From contig LNKV01000003.1 of NCBI GenBank assembly GCA_001465935.1, positions 1,184,363 through 1,248,362 of the forward strand: a stretch of DNA of 64,000 nt. Reading direction: 5' to 3'. Position 1 is the first letter of the stretch; each line of letters starts with the position of its first letter. The DNA is from Clarireedia homoeocarpa. Taxonomy: Eukaryota; Ascomycota; Leotiomycetes; Helotiales; Rutstroemiaceae. The position numbers and the translations under genes were made by a program. The notes under the pieces were generated by a model. That model did not search any database, was not told the DNA's origin, and saw only the letters and a program-made list of their open reading frames with translations. Shown here in pieces: positions 34,809-46,062 of the stretch.

Positions 34809-37287
34809 ATGACAACCACCACCTCAATAATGGAGTCAAAGCCAGCAAACGGCATCCCCAATGATGGCACTGGTAGGCCATAGCTCCCGAGATACCCCTC
34901 ATGCTAAGACCCAAATCCTGACCCCGCATAGGTGTTATCCAGCTTGACCCATGGCTTGGTCCATTCAGAGATTCTCTGAAGCATCGATTCTCAAAGGCGC
35001 AACAATGGATTAAGAAGATCGACGACACGGAAGGAGGCTTGGAAAAGTTCAGCAGAGTTCGTACTACGCTTTTCTTCTCCTCTGCCTATGACTGACTATA
35101 TAGTAGGGCACCGAGAAGTTTGGTTTCAATGTCGACAAGAACAACAACGTCATATATCGGGAATGGGCTCCATCTGCAAAGCAAGCATGGTTGATTGGCG
35201 ATTTCAGTATGTCTTCGCTCCATTTGTGCTTTCCCGTTCCACTATCAACTTTATAAGGCTAACCACAAGCAGACGACTGGAACCGCGAGTCGCATCCTAT
35301 GAAGAAGGACCCATTTGGCGTTTTTGAAATTACTGTGCCAGCGAAAGATGGCCAGCCCGCGATTCCCCATAACTCGAAAGTCAAGGTAAGCTACCTCTTC
35401 CAACTTTATATTATTATCTCTCGCTAATTACAAAAAAGATATCCTTGGTTGCACCTTCAGGGGAACGAATCGACCGTCTACCTGCTTGGATAAAATATGT
35501 TACCCAAGACCTCGCTGTTTCCCCCGTTTACGATGCTCGCTTCTGGAACCCTCCTGATTCCGAACGATACGTCTTCAAAAACCCGAGACCAAAGAAGCCA
35601 GCAAGTGTTAGAGTCTATGAGGCACATGTCGGAATATCTTCCCCAGAACTGAGAGTGGCTACATACAAAGAATTCACAAAGAACATGCTACCGAGAATAC
35701 ATCATTTGGGCTACAATGTTATTCAGCTTATGGCCATCATGGAGCACGCATACTATGCAAGTTTCGGATATCAGATCAACAGCTTCTTCGCTGCTAGCAG
35801 TCGATATGGTACACCTGATGATCTGAGAGAGCTCATAGATACAGCGCATGGTCTTGGTATCACTGTTTTACTCGACGTGGTTCACAGTCATGCATCCAAG
35901 AACGTTTTGGACGGTCTGAATGAGTTCGACGGAACTGACAGTTGCTATTTCCACGAAGGAGGAAAAGGAAATCATGACTTGTGGGATAGCAGGCTGTTCA
36001 ATTATGGAGCTCACGAGGTCTTGCGATTTTTGCTTAGCAATCTGCGTTTCTGGATGGATGAGTACAAATTTGATGGATTCCGTTTTGACGGCGTTACTAG
36101 CATGCTCTATACCCATCATGGAATTGGCACGTAAGTAAAACCTGCAATGAATATTTATCCTGACTTTGGCTAATCTCAACTAGCGGATTTTCTGGAGGTT
36201 ATCACGAGTACTTCGGCCCCAGCGTGGACGAAGATGGTATTGTCTATCTTATGCTGGCCAATGAGCTGTTGCACCAAATATATCCCGAGTCGATCACGAT
36301 AGCAGAGGACGTTTCTGGAATGCCAGCTTTGTGCTTACCATTAGCACTTGGTGGAGTAGGCTTTGACTATCGACTCGCCATGGCTATTCCAGACATGTGG
36401 ATCAAGATCCTCAAGGAAAAGAAAGACGACGAGTGGGATCTTGGTAACATTTGCTTCACTCTGACGAACAGACGTCATGGTGAGAAGACCATCGCATATT
36501 GCGAGAGTCACGATCAAGCGTAAGTCGACGTTCATTCAGCTTGTAGAAGCATAGCTAATATTTTCTTCTCTAGTTTGGTCGGAGATAAAACTCTCATGAT
36601 GTATCTATGTGATGCAGAGCTGTACACAAACATGTCTACGCTTACTGAGTTCACTCCTATCATTGATCGGGGTATGGCATTACACAAGATGATTCGCCTT
36701 CTGACACATGGTCTCGGAGGAGAAGGTTATCTTAACTTTGAGGGTAATGAGTTTGGTCACCCCGAATGGTTGGACTTCCCGCGTCAAGGCAATAACAACA
36801 GTTTCTGGTATGCTCGCCGTCAGTTCAACCTTACCGACGACAGTCTCCTGCGTTACAAGGCATTGAACGAGTTTGATGCCAAGATGCAGCATCTTGAGGA
36901 AAAATATGGCTGGCTGCATAGTCCGCAAGCATACATCAGCCTTAAGAATGAATCCGACAAGGTCATCGTTTTCGAGCGAGCAGGCTTGGTGTGGGTGTTC
37001 AACTTCCATCCTACTCAGAGCTTCGTCGATTACAGAATTGGCATCGAGCAAGAGGGTACTTACAGGCTTGTTCTCAGCACTGATTTCAAGGACTGTGGTG
37101 GATTTGACAGAATCGACTCTGAAACTCGATTCTTCACCACGCCGTTCGCATGGAACAACAGAAAGAACTTCACACAAGTGTACATTCCAACACGCACAGC
37201 AATCGTAAGTCTTCCTTGCTTCAATTTTCTTGTTGACACGAATGCTCACTAATTTGGCAGGTATTGGCTCTCGAATCTACACTGTAA
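34809..37287 (+). CDS. glc3: 1,4-alpha-glucan branching enzyme
   Basis: Eight exons (34809-34872, 34932-35056, 35107-35206, 35273-35385, 35439-36130, 36184-36519, 36574-37204, 37261-37287) give 695 residues, normal for fungal and animal branching enzymes. It makes alpha-1,6 branches in glycogen. The N-terminal CBM48-like part contains WLGPFRDSLKHR and NNNVIYREWAPSAK ... WLIGDFNDWNR. The GH13 core shows all regions: LLDVVHSHASKN (about 280), nucleophile Asp in GFRFDGVTSM (about 350), general acid Glu in TIAEDVSGMP (about 405) and ESHDQALVGDK (about 474). GNEFGHPEWLDFPR follows. Two introns have unusual ends: a GTTCGT donor at 35057 and an AAG acceptor at 35438. The last exon encodes only VLALESTL. 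Confidence 0.95.
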
Positions 37288-37789
37288 AGCAGATCATGAA
37301 ATTTCGATATGGATTGCGAGAGGTCCCGAAAGGAAAAGGATATTGTGAATATAAAAAAGAAAATATAAAAGGCGGCATCCAAAAAATGCGTTGTTATTAG
37401 ATCTCATTAGCTGCGTCAGCAATTGCTGCGTGAGAATACAGTGAATATTCTTCATTCTTCCTAGATATGTGCGTAGAACATATAAGTATTGTCCGTTCCA
37501 TGAATGTTCTTCAAAAAAAGATCTTGATCGACAACGTCAAAATTTATTAGACAGTCCTGCAGGCTGTCTGTGCTGTCAAAATTTAAGTTGAGACAGAGGG
37601 GCAATCCTAAATCGGGTCATAACGGAAAGACGGGAGGAGCAGTCACGTGGATAGATACGCTAACAATTAGTCGAGAAGCTCATTTTGCTGCTGGCTTTCC
37701 GTACCTCCTCTTCTTTGCAAGACCATACCCCCCCCATCAACCTTTTGTATCTCCGCTCCCATTTTTAACGCTCTTCTTCATCCGTCAAG
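37288..37789. promoter_or_regulatory. Branching enzyme 3' flank and ATP2 promoter
   Basis: This stretch of 502 bp lies between two plus-strand genes. It must contain the terminator of the branching enzyme gene and the promoter of ATP2. A ttcgtcc-like pyrimidine-rich stretch precedes the ATP2 start. No gene is seen. Confidence 0.5.
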
Positions 37790-40515
37790 ATGTTCAGGAG
37801 GTACGTAGTTATTGCCGGAAGCGCTTCTCGTTCCCGCATTGGGCCACAATCGATCAATTGAGCTGACTTTTTCTGATATAGCGCTATTCAAAAATCTGCT
37901 TTCCGGGCTTCAAGAAGCGCCTTCAGACCAGCAGTATCCACCGGTCTGAGAGCTGCTTCTGCTCGATTTGCAAGTGACAGTTCTGTGCATGGAAAGATTC
38001 ATCAAGTTATTGGTGCCGTCGTAGATGGTGAGTGCCAGGAAAAATTCTTTCTCGGCAACGACGTCAAAGTTCGGATCTAGGGAATTTGTGGACGTCAAAG
38101 CTTCGCGTACCCTGTAACTGCATCTGACACAATCCAAACAGTCAAATTCGATACCGAAAAGCTCCCTCCTATTCTTAATGCCCTCGAGACCGACAACGGT
38201 GGTCAAAAACTCATCCTTGAGGTCGCAGTACGTCACAAACATAAGGAATGAAACACAACATCCGGACATCAACTGATAGGGATTACAGCAACATTTGGGA
38301 GAGAATGTCGTCAGAACGATTGCTATGGATGGTAAGGGATTCTGAGATTTCACGGATATTGTGGGCAGGAATTAATGTGATGTGTGTATAGGTACGGAAG
38401 GTCTCGTCCGTGGCCACCGTGTAACCGATACTGGAGCACCAATTCTTGTACCAGTCGGTCCAGGAACTCTCGGTCGTATCATGAACGTTACTGGTGACCC
38501 AATCGACGAGCGCGGACCCATCAAGGCCACCAAGAAGCTGCCCATTCACGCCGAGGCACCAGCGTTCACCGAACAATCTACTTCTGCTGAGGTCTTGGTT
38601 ACTGGTATTAAGGTCGTCGACTTGCTTGCTCCTTACGCTCGTGGTGGAAAGATTGGTCTTTTCGGAGGAGCTGGTGTCGGAAAGACTGTGTTCATTCAAG
38701 AGTTGATCAACAACATTGCTAAGGCCCACGGTGGTTACTCTGTCTTCACTGGTGTAGGTGAACGTACTCGTGAGGGTAACGATTTGTACCACGAAATGCA
38801 AGAGACCCAGGTTATTCAGCTTGATGGAGAGTCTAAGGTCGCCCTGGTCTTCGGTCAAATGAACGAGCCCCCGGGAGCTCGTGCTCGTGTTGCTCTTACT
38901 GGTGTATGTATTACTTTTCTTACTTCCCTTTCTTTCCTTCGTACTTTGGCCAAGCAGCAAGTCAATCACTATAATGGTGTTGGACATTGAACCAGGTGTT
39001 TTTATCCACCTCCCCGTTGCTCCTTCCCTCTGGACACCTTACCCCGCAATGGATTGTCAAACTTTCATTTCCCCCACCATGTTACTTGTTTCTCGTCACC
39101 TTGGACATTCATCTCAAGTCAATCACCATGGCCGAGCTGGACATTCACCCAAGTCAACCACCATGGCCGAGTTGGACATTGAACCCGAGCTGTTGCTGCT
39201 CGGCGCTGCCTAGCGTATCATCGAGGATCTGAGCTTCAGCCTCGTCAGTCTCAATGTACCAAGTTGGGTACATAAATCCACAGTTCAAAGAATTGTTTAA
39301 AGATCGTGTTGATGGCATCGAGATACCTCCACCAACCAAGAGTGCTGTCGCGGTGGCTGCTGTGCGTGCCAAGGCCAAGGAGAATAAGACACACTACTGT
39401 TCTACCTGCGAGAAGGCTTTCGAGAACGATTGGAGCTTGACCAGGCACAACGGCACCGGACTGCATGCTAACCGGTCAAGCGCTCCGGAGCTTCAAAATA
39501 ATCTCACTCTTTACACTATATTTTGGGGAATCATGTCCTTCTATATCTCCTCTATTTGGGATTGCATCTACTACAATGTCGCCATCATGTTACTAACGTT
39601 GCCCTACATTAGTTGACAGTAGCTGAATATTTCCGGGACGAAGAAGGACAAGATGGTGAGAAATGAAGCTATTCCCAAAAACTTTTGGGTTTTTTTTACT
39701 AACAAATTTCTAGTTTTGCTCTTCATTGACAACATTTTCCGATTCACTCAAGCCGGTTCTGAAGTGTCTGCTCTTCTTGGTCGTATCCCATCTGCCGTCG
39801 GTTACCAACCCACTCTCGCCGTCGACATGGGTCTCATGCAAGAACGTATTACTACCACCACCAAAGGATCCATTACCTCCGTCCAAGCCGTCTACGTACC
39901 GGCTGATGATTTGACTGATCCTGCCCCTGCCACTACCTTCGCCCATTTGGATGCTACCACTGTCTTGTCCCGTGGTATCTCCGAGTTGGGTATCTACCCA
40001 GCTGTCGACCCTCTTGACTCCAAGTCTCGTATGTTGGATCCTCGTATTGTCGGACAAGATCACTACAACACCGCTAGCCGTGTCCAACAGATGTTGCAAG
40101 AATACAAGTCCCTCCAAGATATCATTGCCATTCTTGGTATGGACGAGTTATCGGAAGCTGACAAGTTGACTGTCGAGCGTGCCCGTAAAATTCAAAGATT
40201 CTTGAGCCAGCCTTTCACCGTCGCTCAAGTCTTCACCGGTATCCAAGGTGTTCTCGTCGACTTGAAGGACACCATTGCCTCATTCAAGGCCATCATGAAC
40301 GGAGAGGGTGACACTTTGCCAGAAGCAGTAAGTGGTCAAAAATCTAGGTTATTGTTGTTGCTTTACTAATACATTTGTAGGCTTTCTACATGGTTGGTGA
40401 CTTTGCATCAGCTCGTGCGAAGGGAGAGAAGATTCTCGCTGAACTGTAAGCATATGCAATTCAAAAGTCTAATTCTGCCAGTACTAATAGCTTTTATAGT
40501 GAGAAGGATTCATAG
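37790..40515 (+). CDS. atp2: ATP synthase F1 beta subunit, mitochondrial
   Basis: Nine exons (37790-37800, 37882-38027, 38142-38227, 38289-38331, 38392-38903, 39613-39655, 39714-40327, 40381-40445, 40500-40515) give 511 residues, the same as yeast Atp2. The presequence MFRSAIQKSAFRASRSAFRP is mitochondrial. Walker A is GGAGVGKT (about 188), Walker B LLFIDNIFRF, and GERTREGNDLYHE, DELSEADKLTVERARK and the C-terminal domain are intact. It is the catalytic subunit that makes ATP in the matrix. Intron 5 (38904-39612, 709 bp) is far longer than the other seven and carries foreign-looking sequence, yet both ends keep consensus splice signals and the flanking exons join as ALTGLTVAEYFRDEEGQD. Codons are strongly biased, as expected for high expression. 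Confidence 0.96.
39100..39186 (+). repeat. 35-bp tandem repeat within the ATP2 intron
   Basis: A unit of about 35 bp built from ttggacatt, caagtcaa and caccatggccgag occurs about two and a half times at 39100-39186. A more diverged relative lies at 38959-38993. Confidence 0.75.
39254..39500 (+). pseudogene. C2H2 zinc-finger protein fragment inside an intron
   Basis: An open plus-strand frame encodes about 80 residues of protein-like sequence. It contains PQFKELFKDRVDGIEIPPP, a basic Ala/Lys stretch, and one C2H2 finger (HYCSTCEKAFENDWSLTRH, then H five residues later). Codon use is C/G-biased, unlike the rest of the intron. There is no matching start, promoter or remaining gene around it, so I regard it as a captured fragment or a relic, not an active gene. 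A nested or alternative exon cannot be excluded. Confidence 0.5.
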
Positions 40516-42375
40516 ACGAGATGATAGATGAGGGATGATGTGTATAATTGCAAAGGGATGATGGATGATGAAAAAAAAGGAAGGGTAGGCAGCGTTGGAG
40601 CCGGGGCTGTGTACAGACATGGGAGAACCAAATCATCTGATTATCACATCTCTTAAGCTGAGCCTTGTAACAACCACCAAGAAATTTCCTTTTTTTGTTC
40701 AACTGCACTGCTGCCATGATTCCAATGTGTTACAATAACGAATGATATCCAGTTGACTTGCAGCGCGATACTTTGGATTCTCCAATTCATACGTAATGCT
40801 TCTTTCAGGACTTCTTTACCCTTTCGCGGCGGAGGACTTTACGTCTGATTAGTCCTGCATCGATGCTTTTCTAGCGCACCTCTCGTCTTATTGGAACAAG
40901 CTGCATATTGTTACATATCGCACTCCTTTGCCGCCGGGCAAAGACGCGCAATTATGTTGCCCGTTGGTGAAGTCAGCGAGCGATCCAAGGAACTAGGAAT
41001 ATGCATTGCATAAAATAGCACACTTGCTGAGACATCGCTTATGCAAAGGAACTGGTGCAGCGGGTGCGGGGTAATAATGGAGGGGTAATGGGCGAGGAGG
41101 AAGAATATAGGGATGGGTTGAACCGGGCGATGTTGCTTTTGCTCGCGAGGTGCAAGAGGCAAGCTGAAGCGGGCCGCGGCTAAGAGGTGTGTGGGCAAGT
41201 AAGTATGGAGAAAAGTGGTAGGGCGTCGTCTAGAGGGGCAATGTCTATAGGATCGTGTTACCTGTCTGACTACTCACTATCAGAGCCAGCCTAAAACAAT
41301 GTGCACTATTGCTTCCACGCCGTTGCGCTGCGTGCTACGATCTCGCTACTAGCTTCGTACCCACCTTGATCACCATCTTTCCATAGCCTCAGCTCACATT
41401 CCGCAATATGACCTCGTTTGCGGGAGCCGAAGCAAGCTGGGTGTAATCTGATGAGTAGGTAATCGGACCCGGGTCTTCATGCGCTACTCCAGACGCGGGA
41501 GTAGCCTCCGTCATATGGGGACAGTGCTTCTCAGAAACAAGAACGTCTGGCACATTGGGCTGTTGGTGGTTGATGTCGGACTACCATGTATGTTTAACAT
41601 CTTTTAGCAGGCAGCAAGCTGCTAGTAAAAAATAACATTTAAGAGACTTTAGACTGCTGCAGTAAGGTCTCAATAGTAGATAGTATCAATGGTCTGCATT
41701 CGTAGAAGGCCCGTCAACTTGAAGACGATGTACTTTCATACTACGAGTAAGTACTGGAATAAGTTTTAGTTATAAATCCATACGGAAGGTAATTGTCCCA
41801 GATGATGTGGACATTTGATGACTGATAAGGATAATGTAACTTAGCCGAAGATGATCCGGACCGAGCGACCTGTAAACATCAATCATTGTTTTGACTCCTC
41901 GGCTGCTTTCTTCCACGACCATATCCATCATGATTTATCTCAACTTTTCCAGTCGCATCCGACTGGAATACCCCAACAGTGGAAGCGTGCAAAATGTCTC
42001 CTGCCCTTCATATAGCCCCCGTGGTGGGGTGTGTCAGAGTTAGGTTTTCCTAAGATTCTCTGCCGTTTCGGTGATTGTACATCTACGTCCACCGCAGCGG
42101 CCTGCGCGACAAGAGCATATCGACTCAATCGCATCACTATCACTGTTGAATCATATAATCGTGGCCATTGGAGTTCCAAACGGGAAACCTACAGCTATTG
42201 GCAGTCACAATCGTTGTCTACTTTGCTGTCTTAGACAACTAAGGGGGACAGTGAATTACCCAGAAGACGTGAGTCAAAGATACTCCTTCATATAAGTATC
42301 ACCATATTGACCGCAGTACAGTCCCAAACAGATTCTTTGTCTTGAGAAACATAAACATCAAAATACAATTTCATC
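40516..42375. other. Intergenic region, no gene seen
   Basis: About 1.86 kb between ATP2 and the next F-box gene. It holds the ATP2 3' end and the F-box gene promoter. Open frames at 40911-41198 and 41940-42295 lack domains and conserved composition. Nothing else is recognised. Confidence 0.5.
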
Positions 42376-43437
42376 ATGTCCATCACAAAACTCTCCACTG
42401 AGATCCTGCAGAAGATCTACGAATCCTGCGACCTTATCGATGCTTTACACCTTTCCCAAACTTCCAAAAGGCATTACAGTGCCCTCCGAGGAAGATACCT
42501 ACCCATTCTTGGACAAGCTTTGAACAACTCATATGGTCCAATCCCTAGCTTGTACAAACTGGTCATCAGCAGCGAGCCTGAGAAGAAAGGTCGCAGAACA
42601 GTTGGGACAGAGATACGCCGAAATGCACTGGTCGACCAAATCCTGCAATTACAAGACGACGCACCTCTATCCATCGAGTTGATGACAAAGATGGTGAGCT
42701 TTGGAAGAATTGCATCCAAATGGGTTGAAATATTTCCACAGTTCAGATGGCGTGTCGATTACAAAAATAGGAGGTTTCTCAAGGCGCATGAACAGCAACG
42801 CATGCGTCGTGCTTTATACCACTACTGGACATACAACAATTTATTCCATGATCAAATATATACCCAGTTCGACCCCGACTTCCCATCTGAGCGCCGACCC
42901 AAGGACCCACGATTACGACTTGTCCGAACGTACAGTACCATTGAACTTGTACAACTGAGCGAATTCCTCAAGCATGTTGTGTTGCTCATTGAAACGGACC
43001 TTTACCCATCTAGCTCAGTCATCGAAGCTTCGCACAACTTTTCTTCCAAAGCTGTTGCAAAGATAGCTTGGGGTTACGGTCCTGGCTACAGATACCTGGT
43101 AGACGATCTTCTGAAGTACAGCCCATTAGATCTCCTTTATCTCTTTGAAAACACATACACCAAAGCGGAAAGAGCAGAATATCTAATCGCTCAAGGTCTT
43201 GCATTCGAGGATGCTCCAGCAACATTAGAGCGTGCTATATCATGCGTTTCCTTCGAAAGACAAGGGCTCGACCCAACTGGTGGCTTGAAGAATCTCTTCT
43301 ATCCGGCACTGACGCCGCGGTCTCACATGGCGAAGCAGCAGGAGAATGTGAGATATGGGATAGCGGATTATGATGGACAGGATCGTTATTCTGAAGATGA
43401 CCCGTACAATCATGACGGAGATAGGAGTAGAATGTAG
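42376..43437 (+). CDS. F-box-like protein, uncharacterised fungal type
   Basis: A single uninterrupted frame of 353 residues. The N-terminus (ITKLSTEILQKIYESCDLID, then ALHLSQTSKRHY) matches an F-box helix pattern, so Skp1 binding in an SCF-type ligase is likely. The rest has no recognisable repeats. It contains an Arg/Lys-rich helical region (FRWRVDYKNRRFLKAHEQQ), a WTYNNLFHDQ stretch and a Tyr/Asp-rich polar tail (YDGQDRYSEDDPYNHD). Many filamentous ascomycetes carry families of such intron-poor F-box proteins of unknown target. The F-box call is moderate; the substrate is unknown. Confidence 0.75.
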   Translation: MSITKLSTEILQKIYESCDLIDALHLSQTSKRHYSALRGRYLPILGQALNNSYGPIPSLYKLVISSEPEKKGRRTVGTEIRRNALVDQILQLQDDAPLSIELMTKMVSFGRIASKWVEIFPQFRWRVDYKNRRFLKAHEQQRMRRALYHYWTYNNLFHDQIYTQFDPDFPSERRPKDPRLRLVRTYSTIELVQLSEFLKHVVLLIETDLYPSSSVIEASHNFSSKAVAKIAWGYGPGYRYLVDDLLKYSPLDLLYLFENTYTKAERAEYLIAQGLAFEDAPATLERAISCVSFERQGLDPTGGLKNLFYPALTPRSHMAKQQENVRYGIADYDGQDRYSEDDPYNHDGDRSRM

Positions 43438-43992
43438 AAGGGAAAATTAATGGCTCGCATATTTTTGATTCTATTTATTTTGGTATACAAGCGCTAGCGA
43501 AATTCAGAGCTGGGATTTATAGATGGCAATAAAGTATAGAATTCATCAGCCCACATTTATTCCAGCCATCGATTTTTGCAACTTGCATGTCTATTTCAAC
43601 ATGTAGGTGTCATGTAGCTTTGGATGGCGGGACTGAGGGGTTAATAATCAGGCGTCATCTTTGGGGGGCGTTACTAAGAAGCAGCCGGTGTCACATGGGC
43701 AGTCGTTCACGCATGCACAACTTATGGATGCAGAATATCTATTAACCATGAGTTCTGTCCTTCCCATATCCATAGTCATAAACTAATATCTGCATTTCTT
43801 CCAGATGCACAACCGAACTCTCGTGATACCAGCTACGAGGTATACCTCAGTGAGACCTTCCCGTCCGTCCTAACACTCCACCACACACTATCCACTCCCC
43901 AGAAGTAAAACAACGCAGGCCCGAAAGAAACACAAGGCATTCATCCATTCAGAAGATCAATTCTAAATAGTGCGAATAGTCGTGATGCATAT
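43438..43992. other. Region between converging F-box and Myb-like genes
   Basis: This 555-bp stretch should hold the 3' ends of the two genes that point towards each other. No gene is seen. Confidence 0.5.
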
Positions 43993-45015
43993 CTAGACGT
44001 TCTCATAGAGGCTAATCGATCACCCACCACGCATCAGTACTCCATCGACCCACGAAAGCGAAGACCAAACATACCTATCATCATCCAAATCAACCATTCC
44101 CTCACGCCCAGCCTTCTCAATCTTAATCTGTCTCACTTGTTGCTGCTGCTCGAAATCTTTGAACTCCACTTCCTGCTTCATGTGCTTGGACTGGGGACTT
44201 GGAAGAAGGTCGTCCTCGTCGTCGTCCTCCTCCTCCTCCTCGGCGCCGTTGAAGACGTAGGTGCCGAGCTTTTGGCGGCTGCTGGTGCTGGTGGTCGGGG
44301 TCGAGGTGGATTTGGATTTTGAAGCTCGTTGACGTTTTTTGGCGGGGGTGGTCTCGGCTGAGGAGGGGGTGGTGGAGGGGTGGTGGGATTTGGATTCGCG
44401 GCGGATTTTTTGGAAGCGTTGGCTATGGGGGGCGTTAGTGGGTGGTGGAGAGGAGAGGTGGTTGAGGGTATGTAAGTTAGATAGATAGATGGATATGATG
44501 AGAGATAGTGGTGGGTAGGGGTATGCGATGAGTGGCACGTGGATGAGGCTGGGCTGTGATGGACTGAATTGACAGCAAAAAAAGTGGTGGGAGAAGTAGG
44601 AAATCGACCGTCTGATGGAACGGGAGTCTGTAGTGTAGAAAAGCCAATAGTGCTTAAAGCGGGAAGACTAGACGGTAAAAGTAGGTGGCATGATTCACGA
44701 AGATAGCTAGAATCAAGGCCAGATCGTGAAGAAGAAAGTGAAGCATAAATGTCCAACAGATCTCAAAAGAGCCTAAGAATGAAAACCAGAACTATTGAGT
44801 TCCACATCGACAGGTAAAGAGATGGGTTGTGTTAAAATGCGAAAGAAAGAGCATCGATCTAATCTTACATACCGGCATGCTTCCTTGGTGAAAGTATACC
44901 CCTTTGCCTGCATCTTCTGAGAGACCACATCCCATTGGATCGATTTGATGTCGCCAACCTCGATGATACATAGGAGCATGTCCCTGTCGGCTGCGTGGTC
45001 CCAGGCTGAAGGCAT
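43993..45015 (-). CDS. Small Myb/SANT-like protein with basic and acidic tail
   Basis: Exons 45015-44873, 44422-44075 and 44011-43993 join to 169 residues. The N-terminus (MPSAWDHAADRDMLLCIIE, IQWDVVSQKMQ, YTFTKEACRQRFQKIRRES) has three helices with spaced tryptophans like a short Myb/SANT module. The junction CR|QRFQK is well supported because it joins two helix halves. Then come a Ser/Thr/Lys-rich linker (TPAKKRQRASKSKSTS) and an acidic run (EEEEEDDDEDD). The first intron is 450 bp, long for this window. The last exon (SLYENV then stop) is the weakest part; without it the frame ends at 44020. It is probably a nuclear DNA-binding protein. A related gene lies head to head at 46063. Confidence 0.65.
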
Positions 45016-46062
45016 GGTTGCGATTTGATTGGTTTGGGATTGTGAGTTGATTTGGTAGATTATACTGTGACCGAAAGGTTGAAGTTGTTGTGAGAAGAGA
45101 AAAGTGAAGAGATGATAATGAAAGATAGTAGAAGTTGAGTAGAATTAGAACGGGGTTAAGAGAGAAGTAAAGCAGTTGAGTGAATAGAGAATACACTAAG
45201 TCTTCTTATTGGTTGGCTGAGACGAAAGGTACAGGAAGCAGGCTAGATAGAAACAATTACTTCTATCTAGTAATATATAGTTCAACACTTGAATTTTCTC
45301 TGACATCGAGTTGAACAGAGGAACAGCCTTTCAATCATAATAATTTGCCCCGGAGCCACGAACAGGCAGCCCTGGATCTGACTTGTCACAATCTCATGCC
45401 TGTTATTTCGAAAACGCATTACTCCAACTGGAATTTCTTCTGCTGGATGTACTCTGATCCGCGGCTGTCATAAAGTATTCTATGGCTTGTTGTTGGCTTT
45501 CGGCTCCCTTACCAGTACTGACCCGACCCGTCACTAGCGTTATGCAAGACCCTTCTATGTTTGCTATGGCTGCAGCTGCAAACGAAACCTTCATTTATTT
45601 TTTTGTTTGATGGCGATTAGATAACATGGGTTCGTATCCGTCTACCGGTACAGTACTGAAAGAGGCCCAAGCAGAGTCTTCTTTTCCCGCATTGAACCCC
45701 TGTCTACAAACGGAACATCAGCCTAGAAATGCCTCGAGCCTAGATCCTGACTTCTGAGTAGAACCGGATTCTTGATTACCATAAGTCAAGTGCATGGTTC
45801 TCTTCAAAAGTGCATATTGCCCTTTAAGGGAGACAAACCCACAACCTTCTGCTCTGATGTCTTTCTACAATCCTATTGTTGTCTATGTGTACTCCCTTTG
45901 CAGATGTAGGATAGAAACCCGTTCAGGATAGTTGTCTTTATTGAAACTCTATCTATTGATATATCCTCCTCTATTCGTCGTCAGATCATTAATCTTCCTA
46001 CCGAAGACCCTGCTACCCCGCTCTTGCATCATTGCCCCGCAACCTCCCAGTAAAAGTCAGAT
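45016..46062. promoter_or_regulatory. Shared upstream region of two Myb-like genes
   Basis: About 1.05 kb lie between the start codons of the two related genes, which point away from each other. No further gene is seen; small frames at 45403-45594 and 45932-46123 are not convincing. Confidence 0.5.

Larger units (their letters stand above)
38904..39612 (+). other. Oversized intron 5 of ATP2
   Basis: The intron is 709 bp (GTATGT...ACATTAG), while the other introns of this gene are 50-115 bp. Its last ~100 bp look like ordinary intron sequence. The middle contains a 35-bp-period repeat (39100-39186) and a coding-like block (39254-39500) with a C2H2 zinc finger. The position between highly conserved ATP synthase codons makes the intron limits firm. 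Confidence 0.8.
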
